Shown piece after piece: positions 8,734 through 18,193 of a stretch of DNA of 49,633 bases (position 1 is the stretch's first letter; each line of letters begins with the position of its first letter). The notes beneath the pieces were generated by a model that saw only the letters and a list, made by a program, of their open reading frames with translations, was not told the DNA's origin and ran no database searches. The translations under genes and the position numbers were made by a program. This stretch comes from Bacteroidia bacterium. Its GTDB lineage: Bacteria > Bacteroidota > Bacteroidia > DATLTG01. The stretch lies in NCBI GenBank assembly GCA_039924845.1, contig JBDTAC010000018.1, positions 1-49,633 of the forward strand, given 5' to 3'.

Positions 8734-8741
8734 TAGTTTTG
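8734..8741 (+). promoter_or_regulatory. Candidate -7 box (TAGTTTTG) of the ceramide operon
   Basis: Exact match to TAnnTTTG, about 112 bases before the ATG at 8854, giving a leader of roughly 100 bases. A hairpin AACCTT-tgt-AAGGTT (8768-8782) lies in that leader. No good TTG -33 box is visible, as the place is occupied by the inverted repeat. Confidence 0.45.
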
Positions 8742-8844
8742 CCGCAATAGTTGAGTATTAGTGAAAGAACCTTTGTAAGGTTTGATTTCCTTATGTTCAA
8801 CCAAATTGCCAATTGTAGATATCCTTTTAAATAAAATCCAATAA

Positions 8845-10059
<1,215 letters not shown>

Positions 10060-10060
10060 A

Positions 10061-11185
10061 ATGATAACTATAAAAAAAGTAATTAATCCAAAGGGATTAA
10101 AACAATTTATTGATTTTCCACATCACTTATATAAGGATGATCCAAACTATGTGCCCGAACTTTTCATGGCACAAAAAGAACTTTTAGACCCAAAAAAACA
10201 TCCGTTTTTCAAACATTCTAAACTTGATTTGTTTCTTGCCTTTAAGGGAACTAAAATCGTTGGACGAATTGCTGCAATAAGAAATAATAATCATATTAAG
10301 TACACAGAGGAAAAAGAAGGATTTTTTGGTTTCTTTGATGTTGTGAACGATTTTGAAGTTGCTGAGAAATTACTGGATTCTGCTTCTGATTGGGTGAAAG
10401 AAGAAGGGCTTCTTTCAATAGTTGGTCCTGTCAATCACTCAACCAATGAAACCTGTGGAGTACTTATAGAAGGAACGGATTCTGCTCCATTTGTTATGAT
10501 GACCTATAACAAAGCGTATTATCCAGCCTTTTTGGAAAAATATGGATTCAAAAAGAAAATGGATCTAATAGCCTATCATTTATTAACAAAGGATTTATCG
10601 GACAAAACAGTAAGGTTATTAACCACTTTGGAAAATAGGTTACAACTAAAGGATATCATGATACGTACCGTTAACATGAAAAAATTTGATGAGGAGATTG
10701 AAAAAATAAAACTTATTTATAATACAGCTTGGGATAAAAACTGGGGATTTGTACCAATGACAGATGACGAATTTCGATTTATGGCAAAAGACATGAAGAT
10801 GATTATAGACCCTGACTTTTGTTATATTGCCGAGTACAAAGGAAAAGGAATTGGGTTCTCTCTTTGTATTCCAGATTTGAACCAGATATTAAAAACTATT
10901 AAAAACGGACGACTATTTCCCACAGGTATTTTTAAACTATTATTAAATAAAAGGAAGGTGAATGCTGTTCGTGTTCTTACTTTAGGGGTAATTGAAGGTT
11001 ATCGAAAGCTCGGTATTGAAGCTTGTTTTTACGGTAGGAATATTATTACAGCGAAAAAGAAAAATATCATAGCAGCAGAAGCATCTTGGATTCTCGAAAA
11101 TAATTTTCTTATGAACCAAGCCATGCTCAATATTAAGGGTACCCCTTATAAAAAGTATAGGATATATGAAGCAGAGCTGAAATGA
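10061..11185 (+). CDS. GNAT-fold acyltransferase, candidate bacterial ceramide synthase
   Basis: A 374-residue protein with a GNAT-like layout: LFLAFKGTKIVGRIAAIRNN (about residues 57-76) and the segment LSIVGPVNHSTNETCGVLIEGTDSAPFVMMTYNKAYYPAFLEKYGFKKKMDLIAYHL (115-172), then a second half with CYIAEYKGKGIGFSLCIPDLN and LTLGVIEGYRKLGIEACFY that resembles another GNAT acyl-CoA-binding half. Proteins of this kind are usually annotated as hypothetical or GNAT. In Caulobacter a GNAT-related protein (bCerS) N-acylates the sphingoid base, and the location between an SPT and an SDR supports the same role here. This is an inference from context. It overlaps the next start as ATGA. Confidence 0.68.
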   Translation: MITIKKVINPKGLKQFIDFPHHLYKDDPNYVPELFMAQKELLDPKKHPFFKHSKLDLFLAFKGTKIVGRIAAIRNNNHIKYTEEKEGFFGFFDVVNDFEVAEKLLDSASDWVKEEGLLSIVGPVNHSTNETCGVLIEGTDSAPFVMMTYNKAYYPAFLEKYGFKKKMDLIAYHLLTKDLSDKTVRLLTTLENRLQLKDIMIRTVNMKKFDEEIEKIKLIYNTAWDKNWGFVPMTDDEFRFMAKDMKMIIDPDFCYIAEYKGKGIGFSLCIPDLNQILKTIKNGRLFPTGIFKLLLNKRKVNAVRVLTLGVIEGYRKLGIEACFYGRNIITAKKKNIIAAEASWILENNFLMNQAMLNIKGTPYKKYRIYEAELK

Positions 11186-12174
11186 AAAAAATACTAATAA
11201 CTGGAGCTACGGGGTTTATCGGCGGATTTTTGGTTGAAGAAGCACTGAAAAAAAATTACGAGGTATATGCAAGCGTCAGAAAATCGAGTAATACGCAATA
11301 TCTTCATGATAAGCGGATAAAACTAATTGAATTGGATTTTTCTAATCCCGTTTCGCTGAATCAAAAAATGTCAGAAGCTTCTCGGTTTGATATTGTTATT
11401 CATAATGCAGGACTCACCAAAGCAAAAACAAGAACAGATTACTCTCTTGTTAATTATCACTACTCAAAAAATTTAATTGATACGCTTATTCATCTGAATA
11501 AGATACCTGAAAAATTTATTTACATGAGTAGCCTATCTGCTTTTGGTCCAGGTAACCCCACTTCACTATCTGTTGTTAAAACAACAGATACTCCTTACCC
11601 TATTACTTCATACGGAAAAAGTAAATTAGAAACGGAGAAATATTTATCTGGCTTACAAGAGTTTCCTTTTATTATTATCAGGCCCACCGCGGTATATGGA
11701 CCAAGAGACAAGGATATGCTAACTATTTTCAAATTAATTAATAAAAATATTGAGATGCTCATCGGCTTCAAAAAGCAATACTTTACTTTTATTTACGTAA
11801 AAGATCTTATCAACGTAGTATTTCAATTAATAGAATCAAATATTAAAAACAAAAGTTATTTTATTTCCGACGGAAGCTTTTACGATGGAAGTGTGCTTGG
11901 AAATATTATTAAAACGCAGCTCAAAAAAAAAACGATCAAAATGCGATTACCAGTAAGTATAGTCAAACCTCTTGCATTCCTTTCTGAGTCTACAAAATTT
12001 ATTACAGGTTTTACTCCGATTTTTAATTTAGAAAAGGTGAATGAACTGGAAAGTATTAACTGGAAATGCGATATTCAACCATTGATAGACGATATTCATT
12101 TTAAAGCAGATTATAATTTAGAAAATGGTATCCGTGAAACCATTGAATGGTACAAAAAAGAAAAATGGTTGTAA
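11182..12174 (+). CDS. NAD(P)-dependent epimerase/reductase, candidate ceramide reductase CerR
   Basis: A 330-residue extended SDR protein. It has the cofactor motif GATGFIGGFLVEEAL (residues 7-21), the catalytic YGKSK (Tyr and Lys of YxxxK), a preceding SSLSAF serine region, and RPTAVYGPRDKDM typical of extended SDRs. In Caulobacter and Bacteroides an SDR of this type (CerR) reduces the 3-keto group of the ceramide precursor. The four-base overlap with the GNAT gene and the SPT gene upstream favour the same function, but a sugar-nucleotide epimerase cannot be excluded by sequence alone. Convergent with the nitroreductase gene; no strong terminator hairpin was seen in the 110-base gap. Confidence 0.75.
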   Translation: MKKILITGATGFIGGFLVEEALKKNYEVYASVRKSSNTQYLHDKRIKLIELDFSNPVSLNQKMSEASRFDIVIHNAGLTKAKTRTDYSLVNYHYSKNLIDTLIHLNKIPEKFIYMSSLSAFGPGNPTSLSVVKTTDTPYPITSYGKSKLETEKYLSGLQEFPFIIIRPTAVYGPRDKDMLTIFKLINKNIEMLIGFKKQYFTFIYVKDLINVVFQLIESNIKNKSYFISDGSFYDGSVLGNIIKTQLKKKTIKMRLPVSIVKPLAFLSESTKFITGFTPIFNLEKVNELESINWKCDIQPLIDDIHFKADYNLENGIRETIEWYKKEKWL

Positions 12175-12284
12175 AATATATTTCCATTTACTAAAAGCGA
12201 GTCGTCCTCTTTCTTTTAAAGACAGATATCCTCTACCTAAATCTCAATAGTTATCTATCCATTTTTGATTCGTTAGAGTAAAAT

Positions 12285-12854
12285 TTATTCTACAGAAGCC
12301 TGATTGAAAAAAATTTCTTCCACATTTTTTCTGGCTCTCGGATTTTTTGCTCTATCCAACATGGCGCCAGATAATTGATTGATATCTCCTGGATAACCCA
12401 TTGCAATCATGCTTGCCGGCTGAAAACTTTCGCCCAAACTAAAAACCTGTTTCGCTTTTTCCACATCGTAACCACCCATTTGATGAATGGCAAGCCCCAT
12501 CGAAGAAGCTTGAATAGAAAGGCTGCTCACCGCTTGTCCTAAATCATACATAGCAAACGGATTTGGTTTTTCGTTATAAGTAAAGTTTTTTTTCGCAATG
12601 CTCAACATCAATACAGGAGCGCTCACAACCCATGCTTTATTAAAATCCGCTAAGCAATCAAATAGTTTTGAATACAATTCAGTTTGATGTTTATGCGCGT
12701 AAATAAATCGCCACGATTGTTCATTGTTGCAGGATGCAGCCCATCGAGCAGCCTCAAAAAGAAGTTCCATTTTTTCTTTTTCGATGTCTTTGTTTTCAAA
12801 AATAATCGGGCTGTAACGATTTTTTATTGGATCAATTAAATGCATTTCTTTCAC
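12285..12854 (-). CDS. Nitroreductase-family FMN oxidoreductase
   Basis: A 189-residue protein with the nitroreductase N-terminus (IKNRYSPIIF ... AARWAASCNNEQSWRFIYA) and the later AMYDLGQAVSSLSIQASSMGLAIHQMGGYD segment. These FMN enzymes reduce quinones, nitro compounds or flavin substrates using NAD(P)H. It ends a minus-strand run marR-doxX-osmC-nitroreductase, six bases after osmC, which suggests use in electrophile or oxidative stress. The exact substrate is unknown. An alternative start is the second ATG three codons in. Confidence 0.85.
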   Translation of the reverse strand: MKEMHLIDPIKNRYSPIIFENKDIEKEKMELLFEAARWAASCNNEQSWRFIYAHKHQTELYSKLFDCLADFNKAWVVSAPVLMLSIAKKNFTYNEKPNPFAMYDLGQAVSSLSIQASSMGLAIHQMGGYDVEKAKQVFSLGESFQPASMIAMGYPGDINQLSGAMLDRAKNPRARKNVEEIFFNQASVE

Positions 12855-12860
12855 GTTTTT

Positions 12861-13298
12861 TTAAATTATAGATGTGTTTATTTTTATTGGATTACTCAAG
12901 ATTTTGTGCACAGGACAAGCATTTGAAATAGTTAAAAGCCTTTGTTTTTGCTCTTCTGTCAAATTTCCTTCGAAAGAAATTAAACGTGTTATCGTGGTTT
13001 CATTTCCTTTTAAACGCGTTATCGTAGTTTCTTTTCCTTCCGTTACTGTTTCTAAATTCAATGCTACATTTATTTTTTCAACGTCCCATTGTTTTCGGTC
13101 GGCGTACATACGTAGCGTGATGGCGGTGCAAGATCCCAATGCAGCTAATAAATATTCTATCGGACCTGCTGCTGTATCGCTTCCGCCATGCGATTCAGGT
13201 TCGTCAGCAGAAAATGTATGTTTTCCGCTCGTGATAACTGTTTTGTAATGTTCCTGTCCGATAGAAACAAGCAACTCTTTCTCTAAATATGTGCTCAT
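12861..13298 (-). CDS. OsmC-family peroxiredoxin-like protein with an internal duplication
   Basis: A 145-residue OsmC-family protein. GGSDTAAGPIEYLLAALGSCTAITLRMYADRK carries the first conserved cysteine and ISNACPVHKILSNPIKINTSI the second, the Cys pair used for hydroperoxide reduction in Ohr/OsmC proteins. Between them the sequence EGKETTITRLKGNETTITRLISFEGN contains a 10-residue tandem repeat, encoded by two 30-base copies (12982-13041). The usual family has one copy, so this is a local in-frame duplication, and the frame remains open on both sides. Located between the DoxX-like and nitroreductase genes under a MarR regulator. Confidence 0.88.
   Translation of the reverse strand: MSTYLEKELLVSIGQEHYKTVITSGKHTFSADEPESHGGSDTAAGPIEYLLAALGSCTAITLRMYADRKQWDVEKINVALNLETVTEGKETTITRLKGNETTITRLISFEGNLTEEQKQRLLTISNACPVHKILSNPIKINTSII
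12982..13041 (-). repeat. 30-base tandem duplication inside osmC
   Basis: Two adjacent 30-base units begin at 12982 and 13012 (AAACGtGTTATCGTgGTTTC and AAACGcGTTATCGTaGTTTC at their starts). They differ at only a few positions, several of them silent, and encode the repeated (G)(K/N)ETTITRL. Divergence shows it is not a sequencing artefact from yesterday, yet still recent. Confidence 0.85.
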
Positions 13299-13324
13299 AA
13301 TTTTTGAATTTAATTGTTTGGTTT

Positions 13325-13338
13325 AAAAATTATTTTTC
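13325..13338 (-). repeat. A/T palindrome at the DoxX stop codon
   Basis: On the minus strand GAAAAATAATTTTT spans the end of the DoxX-like gene and its central TAA is the stop codon. Confidence 0.65.
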
Positions 13339-13701
13339 AGAAGCTGTTCCGGCTATCAATAAAGAAGCACCAAGTAAAGCCAAATCTTTTAGTGTTTCCA
13401 TAACAGCCATTTGCGCCATTTGTGGATTCGGATTAGTCAACATTGGCAAGTGCATTGTCAAAATCATCACTAATAAATAGGCTGCGAGTAAAAGTCCGGT
13501 AAGTTTCACCTTTTTGTTGATGATAAGCGCGATACAAGCTGCCAACATAGCGATTCCAGTTAAATAAATCCAGAAAATTCCGCCTGGAATATACGACGGA
13601 ATCATACCTTTCATGTTATTTGCCATCATCAAATGACTAATTCCAAAAATACCAAATGGCAACGCGAAAATAATTGTTCCAATTCTTTTTAAATTTTTCA
13701 T
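13330..13701 (-). CDS. DoxX-like small membrane protein
   Basis: A 123-residue protein with four hydrophobic segments (FALPFGIFGISHLM, GIFWIYLTGIAMLAACIALII, LLLAAYLLVMILTMHL, LKDLALLGASLLIAG) and short loops. The pattern and the terminal AxLGASLLIAG segment fit the DoxX/DoxX-like family, whose members sit in the cytoplasmic membrane and often travel with oxidative-stress and thiol genes. Function is uncertain. Its TAA stop lies at the centre of an A/T palindrome copy. Confidence 0.7.
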   Translation of the reverse strand: MKNLKRIGTIIFALPFGIFGISHLMMANNMKGMIPSYIPGGIFWIYLTGIAMLAACIALIINKKVKLTGLLLAAYLLVMILTMHLPMLTNPNPQMAQMAVMETLKDLALLGASLLIAGTASEK

Positions 13702-13740
13702 GTGTTGATTTTTAAGGTTTATTTTGTTTTTATTTATTTC

Positions 13741-14190
13741 TTATTTTCTAAGTTTATCGAGAATCCTGTTGAGTTCCGAAGCTTCTTTTTCGCTGATGTG
13801 CGAGAATTTTTTTTTCATTTCTTTTTCTCCTTTTTCCAATTCGATTAATAAATCTAATCCTTTTTTTGTGATGAGAATATTTACCGAGCGCCTGTCTGCA
13901 TCACAAATAACGCGTTCTAAATATTTTTTTTGACGTAATTTTTCTACCAATCTCGAAGCATTCGAATTTTTATCCAACATGCGTTCTATCAATAAATTTA
14001 CCGATGCTGGCTTAGGATGTTGTCCGCGCAAAATTCGTAAAATATTGTATTGTTGTGGTGAAATTCCGTATGGTTTAAAGCGTTTAATACTGGAATTATT
14101 CAACCAACTTCCGGTGTAAATAATGTTTAAAAGCATTTTGTGATGTTCACTTTTAAATTTAGATTGTTTGATTTCCTTTTCCAATTCCAT
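13741..14190 (-). CDS. MarR-family transcriptional regulator
   Basis: A 149-residue winged-helix protein. ISPQQYNILRILRGQHPKPASVNLLIERMLDKNSNASRLVEKLRQKKYLERVICDADRRSVNILITKKGLDLLIELE contains the recognition helix and the DxRR wing motif of MarR proteins. These dimers repress their own operon until a ligand or oxidised cysteine releases them. No early redox cysteine like that of OhrR was seen, only one cysteine in the wing (RVICDADRR). It heads the minus-strand run with DoxX, OsmC and nitroreductase, which it probably controls. Confidence 0.88.
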   Translation of the reverse strand: MELEKEIKQSKFKSEHHKMLLNIIYTGSWLNNSSIKRFKPYGISPQQYNILRILRGQHPKPASVNLLIERMLDKNSNASRLVEKLRQKKYLERVICDADRRSVNILITKKGLDLLIELEKGEKEMKKKFSHISEKEASELNRILDKLRK

Positions 14191-14211
14191 GACTGATAAT
14201 TAAATCGAATA

Positions 14212-14219
14212 CAAATGTA
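14212..14219 (-). promoter_or_regulatory. Candidate -7 box of marR (TACATTTG on minus strand)
   Basis: CAAATGTA on the plus strand reads TACATTTG on the minus strand, an exact TAnnTTTG, 21 bases before the marR ATG. Confidence 0.55.
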
Positions 14220-14230
14220 CGTATAAACAT

Positions 14231-14248
14231 TATATGTCCATACATATA
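14231..14248. promoter_or_regulatory. Palindrome overlapping marR promoter, candidate MarR operator
   Basis: TATATGT-ccat-ACATATA has perfect 7-base arms and lies 11 bases upstream of the -7 box, over the -33 zone. An 18-base palindrome of this size in front of a marR gene is the usual arrangement for autorepression. Confidence 0.55.
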
Positions 14249-14299
14249 ATTTAAAATAAATGATAGGTAGTTGATTTTCAATAAAATAAAAACGCGTTT

Positions 14300-14428
14300 G
14301 AAAAATTATTTTTTTGGAAGTCGAATTCTAAACCATTTTTTTATGCTTCGAAAAATTATTTTTTCAAAGCCAATAAATTTCACCAAAAATAAAATGTTAA
14401 TTTTACACATCTGAAAAATAATTTTTTA
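14300..14428. repeat. Three A/T palindromes between marR and the RelA/SpoT gene
   Basis: Copies at 14300-14315 and 14350-14365 have the TTA centre; the copy at 14413-14428 has the TAA centre and ends nine bases before the ATG at 14437. The second copy is the core of a longer imperfect hairpin (GCTTc-GAAAAA ... TTTTTTC-aAAGC). Upstream of the third lies TAATTTTA, a weak -7-like sequence. Confidence 0.7.
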
Positions 14429-14436
14429 CTGACCTT

Positions 14437-16650
14437 ATGCCACAAACAGAGCCGATTATCGATATTGAACAAGAAAAAAAAGAAATTCTAAAACGTTACC
14501 GTGGCTTGTTGCGCGCATCCAAACGCCGACTCGAAAAAGGTGATAAATTACTCATTCGAAAAGCTTTTGATATAGCCTTAGAAGCGCACAAAGACATGCG
14601 CCGAAAGTCGGGCGAACCCTACATTTATCATCCAATTGCTGTTGCCGTAATTGCGGCAGAAGAAATTGGTTTGGGCACTACTTCCGTGGTCTGCGCGCTC
14701 TTGCACGATGTGGTGGAAGATACGGATATGAGTCTGGAAGACATCAGAGGTTTGTTTGGTGATCGTGTTACGAAAATTATTGACGGACTTACAAAAATTT
14801 CGGGCGTTTTTGATCAAACTTCTTCTTTACAAGCGGAAAATTTTAGAAAAATGTTACTCACGCTTTCGGACGATGTGCGTGTGATTTTGATAAAGCTTGC
14901 CGATCGTTTGCACAACATGCGCACGCTCGATTCCATGGCGCGACAAAAACAATTAAAAATTGCTTCTGAGACACTTTATTTATACGCCCCTTTGGCGCAT
15001 CGCTTGGGTCTAAATGCCATCAAAACAGAAATGGAAGACCTCGGATTAAAATACACCGAGCCGGAAATATTTGATTCTATCTCCAAAAAATTAAAAGATA
15101 CACAGCCCGAACGTACACGTTTTATCAACAAATTTATTGTTCCGATTAAACAAGAATTGGAAGCGCAAGGCTTGAAATTTAAAATTATCGGTCGCCCGAA
15201 ATCCATTTATTCCATTTGGAATAAAATGAAAAATAAAAGTGTGCCTTTCGAGGAAGTGTATGATTTATTTGCGATTCGAATTATTTTACACGCTCTTCCA
15301 GAAGATGAAAAAACTGATTGTTGGCGGGCGTATTCCATTGTTACAGATTTTTATCATCCAAATCCAGATCGTCTCAGAGATTGGATTTCGACACCGAAAG
15401 CAAATGGTTATGAATCCTTGCACACCACGGTAATGGGACCTTTGGGACGTTGGGTGGAAGTTCAAATTCGTTCCGAGCGTATGGATGAATTGGCAGAAAA
15501 AGGATATGCTGCGCATTGGAAATACAAGGGTTCCGGAATCGAAACACAATTGGATGATTGGATTCGCAGAATTCGTGAGTTGTTGGAAAGTCCGGAAGAA
15601 AATGCGATGGATTTTATTGATGATTTTAAACTGAATTTATTTGCCGAAGAAATTTTTGTTTTTACACCGAAAGGAGAAATGAAAACCCTTCCAGCGAATG
15701 CCACTGCGCTCGATTTTGCTTTTGACATTCACACGAAAGTGGGAGAAAAGTGTATTGGTGCAAAAGTAAATCACAAACTCGTTCCGCTTAGTTACAAGCT
15801 AAAAAGCGGTGATCAAGTGGAAATAATAACTTCTAATAAACAAACAGCAAAAGAAGATTGGCTGCAATATGTAGTTACGGCGCGCGCCAAATCAAAAATT
15901 AAAAATGCACTCAAAGAAGTAAAGCGAAAAATTGCAGAAGATGGAAGAGAAATATTGGAACGAAAATTCAATCATGTGAAATTGGATTTTACCGTACAAA
16001 ATATTAATGCTGTTGCGAATTATTATAAATTACAGAGTAGTCAGGAGCTTTTTTATCGTGTAGCCAAAGAAAGTATTGATTTAAAATTACTGAAAAATTT
16101 TACTAAAAATAAAGACAAACAAATTCCGCTTCCAAGCGCTAAAAAAACAGAAAATACCTTGGAGCAATTGGTTACCACTGCTCGAGGAAAATCAGATTTA
16201 TTGGTGTTGGGCGAAAACATGGAGAAGATTGATTACAAGCTTTCTCCTTGCTGTACACCGATTCCGGGCGATGACGTGTTCGGATTTATTACGGTGGGTG
16301 AAGGCATAAAGATTCATCGCGTTAATTGTCCGAACGCCATTCAATTAATGTCGAATTATGCATACCGAATTGTAAAAGCGAAATGGACGAGCCAAGAATT
16401 AATTTCGTTCCTTGCCGGAATAAAAATTACGGGAATCGACGAAGTGGGAATTGTAAATAACATCACAAAAATTATATCTAACGAGCTAAACGTAAATATG
16501 CGCTCCATCAGTTTCGACTCTAACGACGGCACTTTCGAAGGAACGGTGATGGTTTTTGTACACGACACCAATCACCTTACGGCATTGATGAAAAAATTAA
16601 CAAAAGTTAGTGGCGTGCATCACGTAACGCGTATGGATAGTAATCAATAA
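14437..16650 (+). CDS. rsh: Bifunctional (p)ppGpp synthetase/hydrolase, RelA/SpoT family
   Basis: The 737-residue protein has the full long-RSH layout: an HD hydrolase domain (PYIYHPIAVAVIAAEEIGLG, CALLHDVVEDTD, KLADRLHNMRTLDSM), a synthetase domain (KIIGRPKSIYSIWNKMKNKSVPFEEVYDLFAIRIIL, NGYESLHTTVMGP), a TGS domain (IFVFTPKGEMKTLPANATALDFAFDIHTKVGEKC), a conserved Cys-rich segment (KLSPCCTPIPGDDVFGF) and a C-terminal ACT domain. The HD active-site residues are present, so both making and breaking (p)ppGpp are expected. Single long RSH proteins like this run the stringent response in Bacteroidota. Confidence 0.95.
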   Translation: MPQTEPIIDIEQEKKEILKRYRGLLRASKRRLEKGDKLLIRKAFDIALEAHKDMRRKSGEPYIYHPIAVAVIAAEEIGLGTTSVVCALLHDVVEDTDMSLEDIRGLFGDRVTKIIDGLTKISGVFDQTSSLQAENFRKMLLTLSDDVRVILIKLADRLHNMRTLDSMARQKQLKIASETLYLYAPLAHRLGLNAIKTEMEDLGLKYTEPEIFDSISKKLKDTQPERTRFINKFIVPIKQELEAQGLKFKIIGRPKSIYSIWNKMKNKSVPFEEVYDLFAIRIILHALPEDEKTDCWRAYSIVTDFYHPNPDRLRDWISTPKANGYESLHTTVMGPLGRWVEVQIRSERMDELAEKGYAAHWKYKGSGIETQLDDWIRRIRELLESPEENAMDFIDDFKLNLFAEEIFVFTPKGEMKTLPANATALDFAFDIHTKVGEKCIGAKVNHKLVPLSYKLKSGDQVEIITSNKQTAKEDWLQYVVTARAKSKIKNALKEVKRKIAEDGREILERKFNHVKLDFTVQNINAVANYYKLQSSQELFYRVAKESIDLKLLKNFTKNKDKQIPLPSAKKTENTLEQLVTTARGKSDLLVLGENMEKIDYKLSPCCTPIPGDDVFGFITVGEGIKIHRVNCPNAIQLMSNYAYRIVKAKWTSQELISFLAGIKITGIDEVGIVNNITKIISNELNVNMRSISFDSNDGTFEGTVMVFVHDTNHLTALMKKLTKVSGVHHVTRMDSNQ

Positions 16651-16703
16651 ACGAAGTTTTAAGTTTATATGTTCTACGTTTTTTTGAATCATAAATAGTC
16701 ATT

Positions 16704-16720
16704 CAAAAAAATAATTTTTC
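16704..16720 (+). repeat. A/T palindrome upstream of the DnaJ-domain gene
   Basis: C-A7-TAA-T5-C ends six bases before a TATTTTTG box (16727-16734), so here the element would lie in the -33 to -14 part of the promoter and not in the leader. Confidence 0.65.
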
Positions 16721-16726
16721 AAACCG

Positions 16727-16734
16727 TATTTTTG
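16727..16734 (+). promoter_or_regulatory. Candidate -7 box (TATTTTTG) of the DnaJ-domain gene
   Basis: Exact TAnnTTTG match 18 bases before the ATG at 16753. Confidence 0.5.
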
Positions 16735-16752
16735 AAATCTTAAAAAAACACA

Positions 16753-17646
16753 ATGCCAAAAGATTATCATAAAATATTAGGCATTTCTCCTCATGCTTCT
16801 CGCGAAGAAATCGTGAAAGCCTTTCGAAAAAAGGCTTTGGCGTACCATCCAGATAAAAATTCTTCGGCAGATGCTAAAGAGAAATTTCAGGAAATTTCTC
16901 TTGCATATCGGATATTATTGAAAAATACGCGTGTAAATTCAGGAATTTCAACCTCTTCGGATTTTGACCCTCCAAAAAATAATTTTTCGGAAGCTAAAAA
17001 ACACCGAGGCTATCAAGCTCCTAAAACAAGCGAAGAACGTTCTGAGCGCATCAAAAAAGCGAAACAACTAGCAAAAGAAAAAGTTGAAAAAGAGCGCGTC
17101 GATGAACTAATTTACCATCAACAATTTAAGAAAAGTATTCGCTATAAAATTTCTGTTATTTGCGCTGTATTGTGCATTTTAACAGGTACTTTACTCACTA
17201 TTGATTATGTGATGCCTTATGCAAAACAGAAAACAATTATTGAAGAACAATTGTTAAAAGTAGAAAAGTCAAAAACGCTAGAAGGCTTGCAATCAGAGTA
17301 TCAAAATACGATTGTTATTAATAAACAAAAGCTGATTTTAAATGGTATGGATTTCTTTTTTGTACAAAAAGGAGATTCCGTTATCGTAGAAAAAACACAT
17401 TTTTTTCATGATATTATGAATGTTTCTGTGCTCAATAATGGAAAAATAATTGCGGAAGAACGACCTTCCGAAAGTGTTTATTCCGTAGCAGCTTTATTGC
17501 TACTATTGCCTTTTTTCAATTTTATATTGGAAGGACCAACGATGCGCTATCATTTTGTTGTTATTTTTAATCTCATTGTTCCGAACATCGCATTAATATA
17601 CGCTTTGCTCGAGAATAACAGGCTTTTCAGATTATTCGGAGGCTAA
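16753..17646 (+). CDS. Membrane-anchored J-domain protein
   Basis: A 297-residue protein with an N-terminal J domain (DYHKILGISPHASREEIVKAFRKKALAYHPDKN, HPD at residues 32-34), which stimulates the ATPase of a DnaK partner. A Lys/Glu-rich linker (residues 80-130) follows, then a membrane helix (ISVICAVLCILTGTLLTIDYV), a small extracytoplasmic domain and two further C-terminal hydrophobic segments (SVAALLLLLPFFNFIL, FVVIFNLIVPNIALIYALL). No G/F region or zinc centre, so it is not canonical DnaJ. The J domain faces the cytoplasm and may recruit DnaK to the membrane. The linker has an A/T palindrome copy at 16973-16988 that encodes KNNFS. Confidence 0.85.
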   Translation: MPKDYHKILGISPHASREEIVKAFRKKALAYHPDKNSSADAKEKFQEISLAYRILLKNTRVNSGISTSSDFDPPKNNFSEAKKHRGYQAPKTSEERSERIKKAKQLAKEKVEKERVDELIYHQQFKKSIRYKISVICAVLCILTGTLLTIDYVMPYAKQKTIIEEQLLKVEKSKTLEGLQSEYQNTIVINKQKLILNGMDFFFVQKGDSVIVEKTHFFHDIMNVSVLNNGKIIAEERPSESVYSVAALLLLLPFFNFILEGPTMRYHFVVIFNLIVPNIALIYALLENNRLFRLFGG

Positions 17647-17682
17647 ATACTGTTTCGTTAAAAAACCGTAATTTTAACTTCT

Positions 17683-17697
17683 CAAAAATAATTTTTC
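17683..17697 (+). repeat. A/T palindrome in the glutathione peroxidase leader
   Basis: CAAAAATAATTTTTC ends five bases before the ATG at 17703 and follows a TAATTTTA sequence, the same order as seen before the RelA/SpoT gene. Confidence 0.65.
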
Positions 17698-17702
17698 AAA
17701 CG

Positions 17703-18191
17703 ATGAAAACATTTCATGATTTTAAAGTCCTTGATAACAAAGGAAAAGAAATAAATTTAGCTATTTACAAAGGAAAAAAAGTATTGGTTGTCAATACAGC
17801 TTCTGAATGCGGATACACGCCACAATACGCTCCGATGCAGCAATTGCACGAAAAATACAAAGATAAAAACTTAGCAGTAATTGCTTTTCCATCGAACGAT
17901 TTTGGCGCGCAAGAACCTGGAACTAACGATCAAATTGCAACGTTTTGTCAGAAGAATTACGGCGTTACTTTTCCGGTGATGTCGAAAATTATCGTAAAAG
18001 GGAAAGATGCTCATCCTTTGTACCATTGGCTTACAGAGAAATGTCAAAATGGATTAATGGACAGCGAAGTAAAATGGAATTTTCAAAAATACTTAATTGA
18101 CGAGAACGGAAAATTGGTGGACATGGCTCCCCACAATGAAGATCCGCTTTCTGAAAGAATCGTAAACTGGGTTAAAAAAAATAATTTTTAA
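17703..18191 (+). CDS. Glutathione peroxidase-family thiol peroxidase
   Basis: The 162-residue protein has the family segments VNTASECGYTPQY (Cys36, peroxidatic, in place of selenocysteine), AFPSNDFGAQEPGTNDQIATFCQKNYGVTFPV and VKWNFQKYLID, which supply the Cys, Gln/Asn and Trp residues of the active site. A second cysteine in ATFCQKNYG suits the thioredoxin-dependent type, so the reductant may be thioredoxin and not glutathione. Bacillithiol could also take part, since the bacillithiol enzyme gene bshB1 begins three bases after its stop. Soluble, cytoplasmic; no signal peptide seen. Confidence 0.9.
   Translation: MKTFHDFKVLDNKGKEINLAIYKGKKVLVVNTASECGYTPQYAPMQQLHEKYKDKNLAVIAFPSNDFGAQEPGTNDQIATFCQKNYGVTFPVMSKIIVKGKDAHPLYHWLTEKCQNGLMDSEVKWNFQKYLIDENGKLVDMAPHNEDPLSERIVNWVKKNNF
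18174..18190 (+). repeat. A/T palindrome at the gpx stop and bshB1 start
   Basis: A8-TAA-T5-A forms the last codons of gpx (KKNNF) and ends a few bases before the bshB1 ATG at 18194, so one copy serves as the tail of one gene and leader of the next. Confidence 0.6.
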
Positions 18192-18193
18192 AT

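Noticed and set aside
12175-12284. Possible terminator between cerR candidate and nitroreductase gene
   Set aside because: Only an imperfect AT-rich pairing near 12276-12294 was found, with no GC stem or T tail good enough to call.
12874-13248. Plus-strand ORF of 124 codons opposite osmC
   Set aside because: The minus strand frame has clear OsmC motifs and operon context; the plus ORF has no recognisable features.
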